A stretch of DNA of 64,000 nucleotides from positions 39,043,501 through 39,107,500 of the forward strand of contig NC_080563.1 in the NCBI RefSeq assembly GCF_030253575.1, read 5' to 3'. A program made the translations under genes and the position numbers. Of this stretch, positions 25,620-37,060 are shown in pieces (the first letter of the stretch is position 1; each line of letters begins with the position of its first letter). Source of the stretch: Rhododendron vialii (taxonomy: Eukaryota; Streptophyta; Magnoliopsida; Ericales; Ericaceae). Below the pieces are notes generated by a model that saw only the letters and a program-made list of their open reading frames with translations, did no database searches and had not been told where the DNA came from.

Positions 25620-27210
25620 GAATTATCATGATCTTTTGCAAATACTTTGGCACATGGCTTGGTCTTTGTTCTTCAATTGTTGTCAGGTTCTTATTGTATA
25701 ATCAGAGACCTCTCAAATCAAAGATACGTGTCTGTTTTTTAACGTGGTTAGGTAAGATACAAAAGATGGTCGGTTTGGTGGTTATTGAGCACTGAATTGA
25801 ATAATCCCCTCACACCCAAATAGTAATATTTAGCACTTTCCAGTTTATTTGGACACGTAGCTAGGCCTTTAGATAATTCAGACCACCACTCAGACGATGA
25901 CACGTGTTTTAAATTAAAAACCAATTTTTCTACCCGCGTTAAGGTCAATCAAATCCCATTACTTAAACCGAAACGCTCACGAGCTTTTATCATCTGATAT
26001 TATGCAACGAGGAGGATATGAACTAGTAATGAATCGAATTTCCCTAAATGTCAATAGAATATTTTATCATTGCGTTGAGGAACTTGAGGAAGCTGTGAAA
26101 GAACTTATGAAGAAGTTTTTCTTCGCTTTTTTTAGACATGAGGAAAGTGTCTTTAATTTTTCCATAAGCAGAAACCGGAAAATAAGCAGTTAATGTATCA
26201 GTCGAAGTACGCTTAAATTGACCCGAACACCTGTTCTGATGTTTTCACATGGGCTCATAAGATTCATAACTGTAGGCCCAATACTCATATTCATTTTCTG
26301 ATAGCCCACAAGTGACTTTAAAAGTCCATGAATCCAAACCCCTATTTTGGTGATCCTATAGCCCAGTCTAAAGCCTCAAAAAGCCCACAAACAAAAAAAG
26401 ATTCACTGCAAATCCAATTACCACTATCATACAAGTTAAAGCAGATTTTTTAACTTGGCCCAAAAAAAAGAAGTTAAAAGCAGATTTCTGACAATTTTTG
26501 CAGCGGAAAAGCTACAACAAAAATATTACTGTACAATAGGAAAAAGCAATTGCGTGTTTTTGGCATCGTCACGTGGTATTCTAACACCCTTATCCACCAC
26601 ATATATATTCATGTTACGCTCAGGACTATAAGTGTATGAACCTCAAATAAATTTGTGGTGGAGAACGAAGTTCAGACGTCGCGTGTCTCAGAACCACTGG
26701 TTAGGTTTTTTTTTTGGTAAGTAACCACTGATTAGGTTGCCAGTTGATACTTGTTTCCAACCTAACCATTTGTACTTGGGGTACACAAGGTCATAGACTG
26801 CATGGTTTTTGTTTTTACTCAAATGGAAGAGTTGCTTCAAGAGTCTACTACTAAGGACTTGTTTGTTTAGGGATATGGAGATGAGAGATTGAGAGGAGAA
26901 GACGAAGGAAGATGGTGGAAAAGGGGGAAATCGAAAGTCAATATTATTAAAATAGTTAAATTAGAACATTGGAAAACGAGTTAAACTCCTACCTCCAAAG
27001 ACCTAAGTGCACATCCTGATGCTGTTGGCCCGGACAGGATTAGAAGGATAATATAAGTGGAGCAGATTTCATATTGCCTCCATCAAGAACGTGTACTCTG
27101 AGACTCGAGAGAACCTAGCTAATAATTGGCCACCAAATTAACTGCGTCCATACAAAAGTACTACTAGGGATTAGTACGAGAACAAATTCAGAAATGAATG
27201 CCATGTGTGG
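25620..27210. other. Gene-free stretch
   Basis: No gene seen. It includes a possible old MITE at about 26560-26690 (gtcacgtggtattctaacac ... tttgtggtggagaacg). Confidence 0.4.
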
Positions 27211-27220
27211 TTATATCACA

Positions 27221-27688
27221 GGGAAAATTTCAAAAAAATCCATGAACTTTCTGACAACTCTAAAAAAAACACCTGAACTTTCACTATTAACAAAAAAACA
27301 CCTAAACTTAGCATTCCGTTAACAATTAGACCCCTGCCGTCCAATTCCGTTAGTTTGTAACGGATGGAGCTAACGGAAGGCGTAAACTTTTTTTTTTTTA
27401 CTTTTTACATTCAAAAATTACTTTTAACTCTTTTTTTTATTGGTAAATAAATATGCAATAAAGTTCTTTTTTTCTTATTATTTATCGAAAATTACTTTAA
27501 CCCTATTTTTTATTTTCAAAGTTAACGCCTTCCGTTAGCTCCATCCGTTACAAACTAACGGAATTGGACGGCAAGGGTCTAATTGTTAACGGAATGCTAA
27601 GTTCAGGTGTTTTTTTGTTAATAGTGAAAGTTCAGGTGTTTTTTTGCGAGTTGTCAAAAAGTTTAGGGTTTTTTTTTGAAATTTTCCC
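27221..27688. mobile_element. 468-bp foldback element with perfect 9-bp target duplication (MULE-type)
   Basis: The arms are inverted over about 180 bp, beginning GGGAAAATTTCAAAAAAA and including the exact inner pair gttaacggaatgctaag / cttagcattccgttaac and taacggatggagctaacgga. The flanks are TATATCACA at 27212-27220 and 27689-27697. Nine bp is the Mutator signature. The arms have hardly diverged. No coding sequence. Confidence 0.93.
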
Positions 27689-27799
27689 TATATCACAATC
27701 AAAACAGAGACATTTTCTCCATTTATTGATGTCTTTCTGCATCAGTTGGGGGAAAAACACCTTTCCATAAGATATTTGTACAGTAGTTGAAGATCTTGT

Positions 27800-28850
27800 G
27801 GGATTCTTATTCTTCTAGTAGTTAAATTAAAGATCTTATTGACAGATATTTTGTTGATAAAAGTTTGGTAGGAAGTACAAAAGCTTTCTGATATTTGTTC
27901 ATTTAGGATTTATCTGTCAATCAAATAAAATAAAAAAAATCCAAGAAACGGGAAGTTTTCGCTGAAATTACTAGAGAAGATTCCTTTTTTTTTTTTTTTC
28001 TTTTTGTGAATGGAGAAAGCTCATTTCAAAGCCGAACGGTACTCAATGGAGAAAATTCCTGAGCCGTCATTGAGTATCTTTATCAGATTGAAATTCCTCG
28101 TCATTTAGTGTACAACATTACATACGTCAATAATAGTATTTACGTTATCGTCACAATACAAGAAAGATACGTACCACGAATAATTGCACACATTTTGCCA
28201 CATTAAGTTAATAGTATTCAGATGATCAACCATATTATTAACCCAAATGAACCAAAATGCATTGACTATATTATAAAGTTTCTCTTGACAAAGCGTCACG
28301 ATCACCTCAGCCATTCCTTGTAGAAAATACGTGGGATTCTTATGCTAGTTAATTAAAGATCTCATTGACAGATATTTTTTGTTGATAAAAGTTTGGTAGG
28401 AAGTACAAAAGCTTTCTGATATTGTTCATTGAGGATTTATCTGTCAATCAAATTTAAAAAAAAAATCCAAGAATTGGGGAGTTTTCGCTGAAATTACTAG
28501 AGAAGATTCCTTTTTTTCTTTTTTAAACGGAGAAAGTTCATTTCGAAGCCAAACGGTACTCAATGGAGAAAATTCTTGAGCCATGATTAAGTATCTTCAT
28601 CAGATAGAAACTCCTCGTCATTTAATGTACAACTTTACATACGTCAATAATAGTATTTACGTTATCATAACAATACAAGAAAGGTACGTACCACGAATAG
28701 TTACACATATTTTGCCACATTAAATTAATAGTATTCAAATGATCAACCATATTATTAACCCAAATGAACCAAAATGCATCGACTATATTATTAAGCTTCT
28801 CTTGACAAAGCGTCACGATCACCTCAGCCCGCCCTTGTAGAAAAGAAATA
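27800..28850. repeat. Tandem duplication, ~520-bp unit
   Basis: Two copies (about 27800-28320 and 28330-28850), for example ttgataaaagtttggtagga and acgtcaataatagtatttac in both. The minus-strand readings of about 66-69 codons in each are similar, but every visible amino-acid difference is a replacement with no sign of constraint, so I do not call a gene. Confidence 0.9.
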
Positions 28851-29425
28851 ACCTACCGTAAGTCCCATATTAATAATCTCTATATATAGCACATACTATA
28901 TGCAGATGAAAAATATCTCATTTTCAGATTACTGGAATAATTAATTAATATTGTTGGTGATATATATGCTTGTCACTATCTCCTTTTTAACAAACATCAA
29001 ACACTTCAGCTTCGAAGATAACGTACGTTTGCTTCTGGTATATTCCACTATCCATTTATAGAATTATTGTTTACAGAACAACTCTATAAATACTTGTCCT
29101 TGATGGGCTCCATTGGGTTTGGTGCAATTAATGTGTGCATTCTAGATAAAAAATATCTTCACTTTTAAGTTAGATTTAGTCACTTTCTAGTTAGACTAGA
29201 GACAAGTACATTTGTTTCAAGGTCACACACTCACATAATTCGTGGACGCAGGTATGACCTGGAGCGGGAGCGCGATGGTGAGCATGAGAGCATCTTTAAA
29301 ATCACATCTCAAGCTATTGAATTCTGCATGAGTGGAAATTGAAAGTATGAGCGTAGTGTGAGAATTGATAGTCATAACGTATAATATTATGATGAATTAT
29401 GCAACTTATAAAGTCACACTACATA

Positions 29426-30012
29426 GGCTTGTTTTGGCTTAAAGGGTTAACTAACCCTTTTTTTATGTCTTTATTTATTTATTTTTTTGCATTTTGTTTT
29501 GAGTCAAATTTTTGTGACTTATTGATTCGTTTCAACGAGAGGAATCGAAAAATATAAATAATTATGATTCTGAACTCATACTCCCTCCGTTCCACTTTGT
29601 TTCGCCTGTTTCCTTTTTTGGACGTCCCAAAAAATTGTCTATATCTCACAATCTATAATATTTTATATATTCAATATGGATTTTGTTTGATAGATCTCAA
29701 TTTATTTTATTAAACAAAGTTTTCAAAATCATAAAAAACATTATAGATTGTGAGATATAGACAATTTTTTGGGATGTTCCAAAAAAGAAACAGGCAGAAC
29801 AAAGTGGGACGGAATTTTTTTGAATAATTTGACTTATTTTTGTCTTTTTAAAAAAATATACGAGTTTCAATAATTTTTTTTTTACTTTTCCGATTTCTCT
29901 CGATGAGATGAATCAGTAAGTCATAAAAATTTGACGCAAAATTAACGAATACGAAAAAAATTGATAAAGACAAAATAAGTCATTTTTACTTATATTAAGC
30001 CAAACCGAACCC
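29426..30012. mobile_element. Foldback element interrupted by a Stowaway MITE
   Basis: Arms 29426-29578 and 29815-30012 pair in reverse: gtgacttattgattcgttt with aatcagtaagtcataaaaat, and ctttaagccaaaac-type ends with attaagccaaaccgaacc. The inner gap is taken up by the separate Stowaway. Related single arms are near 22060-22130 and 40410-40500. Confidence 0.75.
29579..29814. mobile_element. Stowaway MITE nested in a foldback element
   Basis: Left CTCCCTCCGTTCCACTTTGT after TA, right ACAAAGTGGGACGGAA; the inner caattttttgggatgttcc / gacgtcccaaaaaattg also pair. Classic Stowaway termini; the last bases at the right end are lost. Confidence 0.88.
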
Positions 30013-30017
30013 TGCTA

Positions 30018-30376
30018 CACACACAGATAATCTGTGCACATATTGTGCACAGATTTTATTGTGGGGCCCACCACGGGTCTTACATAAATGATCCGAGCCA
30101 TTCATCAAATATAAAATATTTTTTCAAAGGTTTTCACGTAAAATAAGCTCAATCGGATACCTATAGATGCTCAATCCAATCGTTTAACTTTTCATTATCC
30201 TGAAATTTGAATGAAAAATTAGACAATTGGATCGAGCATCTATAGATATCGGATTGAGTTGATTTTTCACGTGGACCCTTAAAAAATATTTTACATTTAG
30301 TGAACTGCTCGAATAATTTGTATGAAATCCGTGATGGGCCCCACAATAGATTCTGTGCACTAATAGTATGTGTGAA
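30018..30376. mobile_element. MITE just upstream of the COR27 promoter
   Basis: Inverted ends containing GTGCACAGA and ATTGTGGGGCCCA on the left and TGGGCCCCACAAT and CTGTGCAC on the right; the inner tctatagatgctcaatcc / ggatcgagcatctataga pair. It ends about 130 bp before the evening element. Confidence 0.8.
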
Positions 30377-30504
30377 CAGACTTACTTAGAAGCCAAACCC
30401 ACCCTTATATCATTCCACCCCATGTCAAGATTCAAGAATTTTGCCTCGCTGTTCCAAGCGGAAACCATCAAAATAACTTACCATAAAAGGCAGGAAAAAA
30501 GCAG

Positions 30505-30827
30505 AGATATTTTACGTTCAAGAGGAAGAAGTTTGTGATAGTTTATCACCCATAGATAAAGTAGCTTGGGATATTTTCCAGTTTTTTATTTTATTTTATC
30601 GAAGGATATTTTCCAGTTGAGAACTTCAATTTCGGGATATTTTCAAGAAATCTCACATGCAATGTCCCAAATATCCAAGAAATATCTACTGCCTTCGATT
30701 ACTCCCTGAACATTAGCGGGTGACATGGCCACTTGATGGGCTCTTGACACGTGTTAAAGCGGTGGACAACTGGCGCGTCTCTTCTGTCCCACCCCTTCTC
30801 ACAGTTTTCCTCATTCGGCTGTATATA
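30505..30827 (+). promoter_or_regulatory. COR27-type promoter: evening element, G-box, TATA
   Basis: Upstream of the COR27-like start are AGATATTTT at 30505-30513 (exact reverse complement of the evening element AAAATATCT), three GGATATTTTC-type near matches at about 30569, 30604 and 30635, a near match GAAATATCT at about 30689, a G-box CACGTG at 30748-30753, and TATATA at 30822-30827 about 110 bp before the ATG. In Arabidopsis COR27 and COR28 are clock-, cold- and light-controlled, with evening elements and HY5-bound G-boxes, so the arrangement matches the expected control. Binding itself is inferred. Confidence 0.7.
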
Positions 30828-30937
30828 TTCTTCTTCACCAAAATACATTCCCTTTATAATTTGATCCAGAAGCCCCAAGAGAAGAGAGAGTCAAACTGAG
30901 TTTTGTGGGTTTTCTCTCTCCTAAATTTTCAGCATCA

Positions 30938-33900
30938 ATGGGTTGTGAAACTCTTGCGTTGGATGTCACTGTTGATTACGGTTCAACTAATTCTGCTCGA
31001 CCACGAGAGACTCTGAGTCAGGTGAGCAGACTCATACGGACAGAGGGAGCGTGCTGTGCAGCTTGTGCTGCACAGCGTGCTGCACAGTCTCCGGCGAGGC
31101 TTTTCCGGCATCGGTCCGACGATCGAAGACGTTCACCGCGTAGAGTTCGTCGAGTTCTACATGTGGACCAAAAATCAGCTTGATCAAATATCGTTAAGGG
31201 CCTCATCCGAACATATATAACTTGAAAAAAAATGAATCCTAATGGATACGAAACACTGGATCAAAACTACTAAATTCATTTTTTTCAAGTTATATATGTT
31301 CGGACGAGGACCTTAACAATATTTGATCGAGCTGATTTTTGGTGCACATGTAGAACTCGACGAGCTCTACGCGGTGAACGTCTCCGATCGTCGGACCGAT
31401 GCCGGAAAAGCCTCGCCGGAGGCCGTGCAGCACGCTGTGCAGCACGAAGCTGCACAGCACGCTCCCTTCCTCAGACTCATACATATGTTTATGATTTTTG
31501 TATGTATGGGTTTTTGTTTGTGGGTTGTTTGGTTGCTCTGATTTTGTTTTGTTGTGTCAGGTGTGTCTGCTTTTCTTGATTAGGAGAGTTGGGAGTAGAA
31601 GTATCATTTTGATTTAGTGGGTAATTATTTTGTTGATGATCTTTTTTTTTTTTTTGATGATCTTTGTCGGTTGTGTGAGAAAATAAAGTAGGTAACTTGA
31701 GTCCTTCGATGGGTACGGGATTTGCACCGCGTTGTGCAGGATCTCACTTGGAGTCCAACACAAATGATGAGAGCCGCCGAATTTTGAAGGAACCCCGAAA
31801 AAAATCAGCTCTATTAGATATCGGTAAGGCTTGATCCAATCTTTGCTTAATTTCCTGTCAGAAAATTGTGCAAAGAACTGATCAAGCTTTTGGTAAAATC
31901 GGACCGAGCATATTTTTTATATAGATCCTTAAAAATACATTTTAAATAAATTGAGCGACCCGATAATTTGTGAGAGATCCCGAGATGGGTCCCCTACACA
32001 ACGAGGTATGCATTTGGTGTACACCAGTACCCATAGTTTTATTGAATATATATTTTGATCTTTGCGGTTTTGATTATTGTAGTTGCATTCTTCAGGGTTG
32101 CTGAATTCTGTATTGTCGTATAAACCCTTAGCCTCCATTTGTAATGCTGTAAATTTTGAGATAAGGGAATTCACCTTATTATCCATATAGCTCACATTTA
32201 GCTCTGATCTTTTGCAAAGGGATGTTGGGTTTTGGAGCTTTATTTTGATGGGTTTGATAGGAATAGTAACATCTTTCATGTTAAGGATAATAGAGATAGA
32301 TCCCAATATGGTACATCTTTTCTGCCTCCGGTCCATTTTCCATGCACTAGAGTTTCACAAGGCAAAACTCAACCCTTGATTTCAAGTCCACACCGGAATC
32401 CTATAGTGTTAGGATGTGTTTGGACTGTGGATTGGTTTAAGATGCATGACCGAAAAGAAAATACTGGTAGATAATGATAGGGGAACCTTTTCGCTGATAA
32501 AAAAAAATTTGTTTGAGTCCTTCAATGGGTACACCATTTGCACACCGCGTAACACAAATAATCGGAGTAGCTTAATTTGTTTATTTTTTTTAAGGATCCT
32601 TGTTAAAAATTAGCTCTCTTGTATATTGGTAAGGGCTTGATTCAAGCTCTATTTTTGCAGGGATCCTTAAAAATGCATTTTAAATAAATTGAGTGACTCC
32701 TATAATTTGTGCGAGATTTCGAGATGGATCCCACACAAGTACCCATAGTTTTATTGAATGTATATTTTGATGATCGTTGCGGTTTTGATTATTGTGGTTG
32801 CATTCTTCAGGGTTGCTGAATTCTGTATTGTCGTATAAATCCTTAGCCTCCATTTATAATGCTGTAAATTTTGAGATAAAAGAAATGAATAATGATGGGA
32901 CTATGTAATAGGAATAGTAACATCTTTCATGTTAAGGATAATAGAGTTAGATCCCTATATGGTACATCTTTTCTGCCTCCGGTCCATTTTCCAGGCACTA
33001 GAGTTTCACAAGGCAAAACTCAACCCTTGATTTCAAGTCCGCACCATCCTATAGAGCGTTAGGATGCGTTTGGACCGTGGATTGGTTTAAGATGCATGAC
33101 CGAAAAGAAAATACTGGTAGATAATTAGGCAAAGAATCTCAATTCGTTATTCAATTTTAGTTGCTTTTTTTCTTTAAAGGGAGACATCCCCTCCATAGGA
33201 GCTGAACCCAAGGTTTCGCCCAGAAAAGGAGCTACATGACTAGCCGGGCTGAGGCCACGGTGGAGTCTTTGGCTTATTGGCCTTTTTGCTTAGCTATGTT
33301 GTATCTGTCTAGTCTATAAATCCACAAAAGGGCATCTACCTGTCAAATATCAGTTTAAAAAAATGATCTTTTTTCATTAGATTTTATGATTCTTATTTTC
33401 AATGACTTGATATCAGGACTCTGCGGTCAGGGAATCACTGTCCACAGAGTGGACAGATGAGAAGCACTGTTTGTACCTGAAGTCCATGGAAGCATCCTTC
33501 ATTAACGATTTGTATAATTCCGTTGATACACTCGGCTGGCGCTTACAAAGACAGCTTGGGGAAAAACGTCCCAACACTTGTATATCTTCTGGCCAGGTTT
33601 GATGTCTAGCCACTCTGTTTTATCTCCTGATTTTGATTAGAATACAGATCCTATTTTGTGATTATGTTTTCTAGAACACTATTAGAAAGATCATTTTATT
33701 GCGGAAACTTGTAATTAGGAATCTTTCTGGGAAAGAACTCATTTTGTAAGAAAAAACCTGAAAAGATGTTTTCAAGTTGTAGGAAACCATTATCGCTGAA
33801 ACTGAAGAGTATTCGGGTATAAACAATTTTTGAAAAGTTATCTGAATTCTTTTGATTCTAGAACAAAAACCAAGCATGGACATTACATTTTCCAGGGCTT

Positions 33901-36049
33901 TTTTGTTCTTATCATTCTTGCTTGTCTTTTATGATCTTTGTTGTTCTCATTTGCAGTACAAGGTTGTTCGAGGTGGCTGTTGGGAAAAGGTCAAGTTTGA
34001 AAATCAAAAACCGCAAACGAACAAAGAAAACGGGCCTCGTGTTCTTTTAGCACATCCATGGATTCAACATTTCAGTTCCGCATGCAGAGAACAAAATGTA
34101 TTATCTTGTGATCTACAAGAAAGAACATCATTTGGAAATCTGGAAGTTCGTGGCATTGGGAAGATGGCATTTGCTCCTGCTGATTTAGCTGCCAACATGA
34201 AGCAGTTTTCTTTGTGTCGCAGTGATTCAGTTGGTAGCAATACAGGTAGCTCTCAACTATCTTTTGCCGTTTTTTCAACAAAAATCTACTTGTCCTTGGC
34301 TTGCATAGTTTACTTTTGCAGTTGTGGGTTCGTGCTGAGCATACATCTCTCTGGCATGTTATTTGTACGTGACAGTGATATAGGTCTAATGCAGGGCTTC
34401 AATATAGCACATGTTGGGATACGTAACTCGGTAACTGTATCGGTGGTACGACCATATAATGGCCAATAACTAAGGGGTATCGGTGGTACGACCATATAAT
34501 GGCCAATAACTAAGGGTATTGGATGTCTAAAATCCCGTTGCATGACGACTGATAATATTAGTAAAGACCTATATTAACAACCCTAGGCTAACCACTTCCA
34601 AGTAATAATGACATTGAGAGTGTTAAGTGGATAGCACTATAGAGCGTCAGGGACTTCTATAGTTCTGCTAATTGACATATACCCATCCAATGGATTGTAT
34701 TTCTCTGTTGTTCTTCCCCCTAACTCATCGCAAACAAAGTATTAGATTGTTAATCACCAACTCATCTAAAAGCTTTAGCTGTTAGATAAAGGGGCAACTT
34801 TATTATTTATATTCTCAACATGCCCCCTCACGTCTAGCTAGACTCTCCTCCATAAGCGGGCTAAACACATGTAAATTTTAATTATTAGGTAGGTTATGAA
34901 TTTCGAACACAAGATCTATTACCTGCTTTGATACCATATTAGATTTCTTAGAGAATTCCAATTTAAAACCAATTGATAATAGGTGAAGTAATCTTTAGAA
35001 TATATTAACAAAGTTTGGGTGGCTTAAATGAGCGATGTGGGACAAGTCTAACACTTCCCTTCACGTGCAGCCCGGATGCATGTGGAGGTGACAGTCTAGG
35101 AGCTGAGCGATTGACTCGGGTGACAGAGACTTTTCCACGAGAGGTAAGGCCACCCAAGACCTAGTTCTAATATCATGTTAAAGCAACCTACTCAAGGCCA
35201 ATTGGCAATGATTGTAGAGGTTTCAAATGTTATTAAGTGATGGAAAATTTTAAAATCAGACCATTGGGCTGACAATAGTAAGTGTGTGAATATATATTAA
35301 AGGGTGTAAAAAATGCATAGAAATACGTGTTTTTCTTATCCTTTAGTGTGTTTATTGTCAGCCCACTGGGCTGACAATAGCAAGACCGTTAAGTGATCAC
35401 TCATTTCACTCTAAGCAATGTGAGATTCTATTTCCTTAACAGGATAGTATAGATCTTAGGATCTTACTATGGAATTTAGTCTTTTATTGGAAAATGTTTT
35501 ATGCCCATTTATTGCCTTCAGTTTACAAAGCAAAATATGTACTGAATGTAAGAGTTGTGTGTGTATTGCACAATTGGTCATCAATTGACAATACGTGACT
35601 CTTACATATTTGTTGCAGAGGTCACGGGCCAGAACTTTATTGATGAGGATAGTGAAGGAGAGAAGGCAAACCATGTATCCAAAGCAAAACGGAGGAAAAC
35701 TAACGATGGTCTCACTTCAAGCAATGATCAGGTAATGGTTTTAGGAAAACACACTTGAGTGCAGAAAATTTCTAGAGTTGCCATTTCTGTTAGGAAAAAG
35801 ACAGAAAAAGATAGTTATCTTATGGCTGCTTTGCCTGAAGCCACATCATGTATTTCTGGTTGTTATGTCATTTCTCATGTTATAATTGTTCAACTTTCAA
35901 CGATTATACCATCGTATGCCGTCTCGATTATATGAATCTCACCATTGCTCGTTCAGGTTGTTCCTTTCGGCACACATCCTTCAACCCAAGTTGTTCCCAA
36001 AAAGTCTTCTTTGCTGGGAAGGAGAGGCCCTAAAGCGGCCATGATTTGA
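30938..36049 (+). CDS. COR27: COR27/COR28-like cold-regulated, clock- and light-signalling protein
   Basis: Joined CDS of five exons: 30938-31021, 33417-33596, 33957-34245, 35619-35731, 35957-36049, with phases 0,0,1,0 and 252 residues, against about 246 for Arabidopsis COR27. Family blocks: STEWTDEKHCLYLKSMEASF in exon 2; LLAHPWIQHF in exon 3; GQNFIDEDSEGEK followed by basic KAKRRKTND (likely nuclear signal) in exon 4; and a GRRGPKAAMI tail. No DNA-binding domain is seen. In Arabidopsis these small nuclear proteins are induced by cold and blue light, bind HY5, COP1 and phyB, repress PRR5 and TOC1, and affect flowering, hypocotyl growth and freezing tolerance; transfer of that role here is inference. 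Intron 1 (31022-33416) is unusually long because of a foldback element and duplicated repeats. COR27 and COR28 cannot be told apart here. Confidence 0.9.
31038..31471. mobile_element. Foldback MITE with ~11-bp target duplication in COR27 intron 1
   Basis: Two arms of about 190 bp are near-perfect inverted repeats around a short loop near 31230-31270. They share, inverted, the palindromic TGCTGCACAGC/GCTGTGCAGC motifs, the CTCGCCGG/CCGGCGAG blocks and a TATATATGTTCGGA-like arm. The element is flanked by the direct repeat CAGACTCATAC at 31027-31037 and 31472-31482. The 9-11-bp duplication fits Mutator-like (MULE) insertion. It has no transposase, so it is non-autonomous. It sits 16 bp inside the intron from the COR27 exon 1 donor. 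Confidence 0.88.
31690..33130. repeat. Duplicated ~0.7-0.8 kb segment within COR27 intron 1
   Basis: Sequence from about 31690 to 32480 recurs from about 32510 to 33130 (for example ttgcattcttcagggttgct and ccggtccattttcca), offset by about 712 bp over the better part. The first ~330 bp of each copy resembles a degenerate inverted-repeat element related to the one at 30018-30376. This accounts for most of the length of intron 1. Confidence 0.85.
33172..33280 (-). mobile_element. tRNA-derived SINE (COR27 intron 1)
   Basis: Read on the minus strand, a TGGCCTCAGCCCGG A-box-like start, a GGGTTCAGCTCC B-box-like element and an A-rich tail (TTTAAAGAAAAAAAG) fit a short tRNA-derived SINE. No clear target duplication was found. 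Confidence 0.5.
34437..34516 (+). repeat. Perfect 40-bp tandem duplication in COR27 intron 3
   Basis: Two exact adjacent copies of a 40-bp unit starting GTATCGGTGG. Lack of divergence suggests a recent duplication. Confidence 0.95.
34790..35165. mobile_element. Dispersed non-autonomous repeat in COR27 intron 3
   Basis: Stretch with aacatgccccctcacgt and gatgtgggacaagtctaac, followed by cttcacgtgcagcccggatg, wording recognisable as a common plant dispersed repeat; class and ends are not clear. The short inverted pair GGGCTGACAATAG just downstream (35262-35385) may be a separate small foldback. Confidence 0.4.
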
Positions 36050-36877
36050 AGTCCGAAAACAAGATCAATATTCACAGGATTCAACAGATGTTCTAACCGA
36101 GGAGACTAAGGGATGATTCCCGAGCCCTATTAGCGACTGACCTGCAACGGTAACTCGAAACTCATATCATGAGAGAGAGGCTAATTTAGGAATCAGGGTG
36201 ATTGGTCATATGTTGGACAGGTTTTGATGAGCATGGTGTGTTTGTATTGCACAGCTATGATCGAGGTTAGACTAGCATGTTGCATTGTTTTTGAATTTTT
36301 TTGCCTTCCTTTTTTGCCCCCTTGAATTGCTATTAAAGGGATGTGAAGTCTAGTAGAATATGTATAATGATTATTCTATCTCAATGCGTTATGTTGCAAT
36401 ATGGACATCCTTCATTCAAAAGCTTGCAATAGTTTCTGATTTCCTTCTTGTTTGAAGCTGGGGGATTAGCATTTCGAACCCGAGTTTGGCATTTTTTGCT
36501 CGGAGCCTGAGTGAAAGATTTATCACCTTATTGGTTTGCCCAGTAACTTATTAGGAGCAGTTTGGTTCTGTAATTTTACATTTTTAGAACTTAAAAGGCT
36601 GGATCCAAGAACTGATCTAGTTGAGAACGCAACTGGTTATTTCATTTTCCTCATTTACAAAGAAATAAACCGTGACTGTAATTATTGATATGCTTGCAAA
36701 TAAGCATCACTGATGTTCTAATCAATTTCTGAGCAGATTTTGGCTCATTTGAAACCGTTGAAGAAAACCGGTAGCTACTCCTCTCTTCTAAAATTCTTCA
36801 GCCCTCCAACAAACACCTTCTCATCACATGGGTCTCGTTCGGTTTTCGCGTTTGTGGATCTCTTAACACAATGGACC

Positions 36878-37060
36878 TCATCGTGTTGATTTTGCTACGC
36901 TTAATGAAAGACGAGCCGCTCTTCCATTTGAACCTTGTTTAACGGGTGGCGATTTGATAGTGACGAACACAAGGACCTGTGAAATGCAAGCACATTTAGC
37001 CACATAGTGGCTGATAAGGGTAGATACCCGGCCACCTTGGTCAAATATGTGGGAGAGAGC
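36878..37060 (-). pseudogene. KUP/HAK potassium transporter fragment, frameshifted
   Basis: On the minus strand, a SHYVAKCACISQVLVFVTIKS stretch resembles the conserved 'pHFvanvPa.HsVLVFvsiKs.PV' block of KUP/HAK/KT potassium transporters. The expected downstream EERFLF block appears as EERLVFH, but in a frame shifted by one, and runs straight into a stop. The membrane helices that should precede it are not seen. It is therefore a short decayed fragment. Assignment rests on motif memory. Confidence 0.55.

Noticed and set aside
31929-32336. 135-codon minus-strand ORF inside COR27 intron 1
   Set aside because: Lies in a duplicated repeat; the second copy does not keep the frame, and the peptide resembles nothing known.
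33852-34469. 205-codon ORF as an independent gene
   Set aside because: It is COR27 exon 3 (33957-34245) read through into its flanking introns.
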